A DNA stretch of 64,000 nt from Cerasicoccus sp. TK19100 (GTDB taxonomy: Bacteria; Verrucomicrobiota; Verrucomicrobiia; Opitutales; Cerasicoccaceae): the NCBI RefSeq assembly GCF_027257155.1, contig NZ_JAPWDU010000004.1:62001-126000 (forward strand), given 5' to 3'. Shown here piece after piece: positions 62,505 through 64,000 of this stretch; positions within the stretch are counted from its first letter, which is position 1; each line of letters opens with the position of its first letter. The notes under the pieces were generated by a model that saw only the letters and a program-made list of their open reading frames with translations, was not told the origin of the DNA and searched no databases. Made by a program: the position numbers and the translations under genes.

Positions 62505-63833
62505 CTAGTTACACTTTGCCAGCATCAGCTCATCAAGCGCGGTGCGGGTGCTTTTGGCGGGGGCGATGAGGTCGTAGTAACGCCGGGCATCCGCCTTGCG
62601 CCCCGCACCGGCCAGCGCATTGAAATAGGCCAGACGGAACAAGTCGTCCTGCGCGTCACTGCCGCCCACCATGGGCAGGCGGTCCACGATTGGCTCGATC
62701 AGCTCAACCACGCGCTGGTGATCACCGCGGCCACTGGCAGCGCAGGCTTCGACAAAGTCCGCGCCGACGGGGCACCAAATTTCGCGGCCTTCGTGGTCAC
62801 TCTGTGCCGCGCGTTCGCGTGCTCGGGCAATGGCGGCCTCAACGGCGTCGTCGTGTCCATTGCGCGCCAGTCCGTAGATGAATTGCCCATCTAAAAAGGG
62901 AATCAAGCATTCGCCGGCATGCTCGCCGGACTTGGCCACTACATCCGCCCAGACATCGTCTGCCGGCTGCCCGGCCATGTCCATCCGCCAAAGCAGCGCA
63001 ATGGCGTCGATCTGTTCGCCCACGTAATCCGGAGTAATGCCCCAGATGTCGCCGCGCAAGATTACGTCGGTCTTGGCCCAGTCGGCATTTTCCAGATAAA
63101 AAAGCGACTGATGCCAGGCGTTGTGCGCGTGGATGCCGCGCGCGCAGCTTTTCCAATACGGGGCAAAGCGCTCCATCTCGCGAGCCCCCTCCTCCACCTG
63201 CCCGGTGCGGATCAGGATGTGCGCCAGCGTGTGGTGGGACCAGGGTTGCCCTGGCTGTTGCTCCAGGGATTTCTCCGCGGCCTGCCGGGCGTCGTCATAG
63301 CGCGCGGTGAGCTCGAAGGCAAAGGACAGCATCGACAGAAACCCCGGGTGATCGCCATTGGCCTCACGCAGGCGCATCATATGCCACAGGAAGCGTTCAC
63401 CATTAAAATGCTGGCCCGATGTGTAGTAAAGAAACTCGCTGATTTTGGCCGAAACGAGGTCGCGCGGGTGGTCCACCGTCACCCGCTCCAGCTTCTCCAG
63501 AGCGGCATGGTATTGCCCGCGTTGGAAGTGCTCAATCGCCTCCACAAAAACCACTTCGCGCGTGCTGGCCCCGTAGAGGCTGCGGCGCGCGGCGAGCAGG
63601 AATTCCGCCGCTTGCGCGACGCCCGACGCAGCCTGGGAGTAGAGCATCGCCGCTGCCGCATAAGCCTGAATGAGCGGCGTTTCCTGAAACTGCTTGGCGT
63701 GCGCAAATATCGCCTCCACCTCCGGCGTGATGCCGAGTAAATTCGTCTCAAACGCTTCAATCGCGTCAACCGCTTCCGGGGACTCCGCCCAGACCGCCAA
63801 TCCGCGCTGTGTAGTATATTCAGGCACGGGCAA
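62505..63833 (-). CDS. TPR protein of TTC38 type
   Basis: A 442-residue cytoplasmic protein of helical repeats. Recurring blocks such as FNGERFLWHMMRLREANGDHPGF, QPWSHHTLAHILIRTGQVEEGAREMERF and HAHNAWHQSLFYLE match tetratricopeptide repeat protein 38 relatives found across bacteria and eukaryotes. The function is not established. No signal peptide. Confidence 0.82.
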   Translation of the reverse strand: MPVPEYTTQRGLAVWAESPEAVDAIEAFETNLLGITPEVEAIFAHAKQFQETPLIQAYAAAAMLYSQAASGVAQAAEFLLAARRSLYGASTREVVFVEAIEHFQRGQYHAALEKLERVTVDHPRDLVSAKISEFLYYTSGQHFNGERFLWHMMRLREANGDHPGFLSMLSFAFELTARYDDARQAAEKSLEQQPGQPWSHHTLAHILIRTGQVEEGAREMERFAPYWKSCARGIHAHNAWHQSLFYLENADWAKTDVILRGDIWGITPDYVGEQIDAIALLWRMDMAGQPADDVWADVVAKSGEHAGECLIPFLDGQFIYGLARNGHDDAVEAAIARARERAAQSDHEGREIWCPVGADFVEACAASGRGDHQRVVELIEPIVDRLPMVGGSDAQDDLFRLAYFNALAGAGRKADARRYYDLIAPAKSTRTALDELMLAKCN

Positions 63834-63945
63834 GAACTAACGTTACGCGCACGCACAACGCAATCAAGAAGCGTACTGCGTAACATTTCAGGGAATATAT
63901 ACCCTGTGGTTGACTCGCACTGTTTACTTATCCACAAACGCTATC

Positions 63946-64000
63946 ATGCGCGCCCTCCAATTCTGTGTTTTCGTAATAGCCTATCTCGTCGCGGGAACTG
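63946..64000 (+). CDS. Start of a secreted protein (runs off right edge)
   Basis: Starting at ATG 63946 a frame is open to the edge, giving at least 18 residues: a basic start (MRAL) and a hydrophobic run (FCVFVIAYLVAG) that look like a signal peptide. Upstream, 63893-63910 holds CAGGG-AATATATA-CCCTG and a TTGACT. The product is unknown. Confidence 0.45.
   Translation, partial: MRALQFCVFVIAYLVAGT

Noticed and set aside
63909-63932. Promoter for the gene at 63946
   Set aside because: TTGACT is present but no convincing -10 box at the right distance.

Overview
The window looks like a chromosomal segment of a Verrucomicrobiota bacterium, most likely class Opitutae (Puniceicoccales-like). This is inferred from the mix of PEP-CTERM proteins, several GYF_2/RDD membrane proteins, paired MoxR-DUF58 clusters, a BamA-OmpH-LpxD outer-membrane set and many secreted proteins. 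The placement rests on gene style, not on a marker gene. I see no rRNA, prophage, intact transposase or CRISPR array. There is one tRNA (Val, GAC).

Layout. 1-4.5 kb: 5' part of a large secreted surface protein, a secreted protein of unknown function and an eight-haem cytochrome c/TPR lipoprotein. 5-9.4 kb: a three-gene MoxR ATPase - DUF58 - TgpA-type transglutaminase operon. 10-15.6 kb: cysK, infA, tadA, an AT-rich BspA-like leucine-rich-repeat protein, a SelW-like protein and a PEP-CTERM protein. 15.8-23.4 kb: trpE, a SLBB lipoprotein, a short RpoD-type sigma factor, ndk, a ThuA-like protein and recN. 23.6-23.9 kb: tRNA-Val followed closely by rpmH. 24.2-35.5 kb: a long minus-strand run from ruvC through GYF_2/RDD/zinc-finger membrane proteins into a second MoxR cluster (DUF4129, DUF4350, MoxR, DUF58, SpoIIM-like, RDD). 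36-45 kb: a GH4 glycosidase divergent from an AraC regulator, a polysaccharide deacetylase, an L,D-transpeptidase divergent from asd, a PhoD-like phosphatase and a LacI regulator. 45-50 kb: a PEP-CTERM protein, an alginate-lyase-like gene whose 5' end looks broken, an orphan secretin-like protein and a DNA-binding protein. 50.3-57 kb: dnaB-bamA-ompH-lpxD-prs on the minus strand. 57-64 kb: a small toxin-antitoxin pair, ispH, a secreted endonuclease/phosphatase-fold protein, an SDR, a sugar epimerase-like protein, a membrane protein and a TPR protein, ending in the first codons of a secreted protein.

The least ordinary material is between genes. (i) Four copies of a roughly 300-bp palindromic MITE-like element (4584, 9608, 23910, 35565); three have terminal inverted repeats starting with or close to CTAG. 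(ii) Two arrays, each of four 16-bp palindromes at an exact 23-bp period (12314-12398 and 49101-49185), both between convergent genes, with sequence differences that largely keep pairing. (iii) A second inverted-repeat family (42608-42770, 50189-50260, with half-sites at 47332, 50058 and 50111). (iv) Several strong hairpins in leaders or between genes: near infA, around the AraC start, after the sigma factor and upstream of the 40.7-kb gene.

Functionally the window joins housekeeping genes with envelope biogenesis and polysaccharide use. The two MoxR clusters probably act on envelope or secreted proteins, but their substrates cannot be read from sequence.
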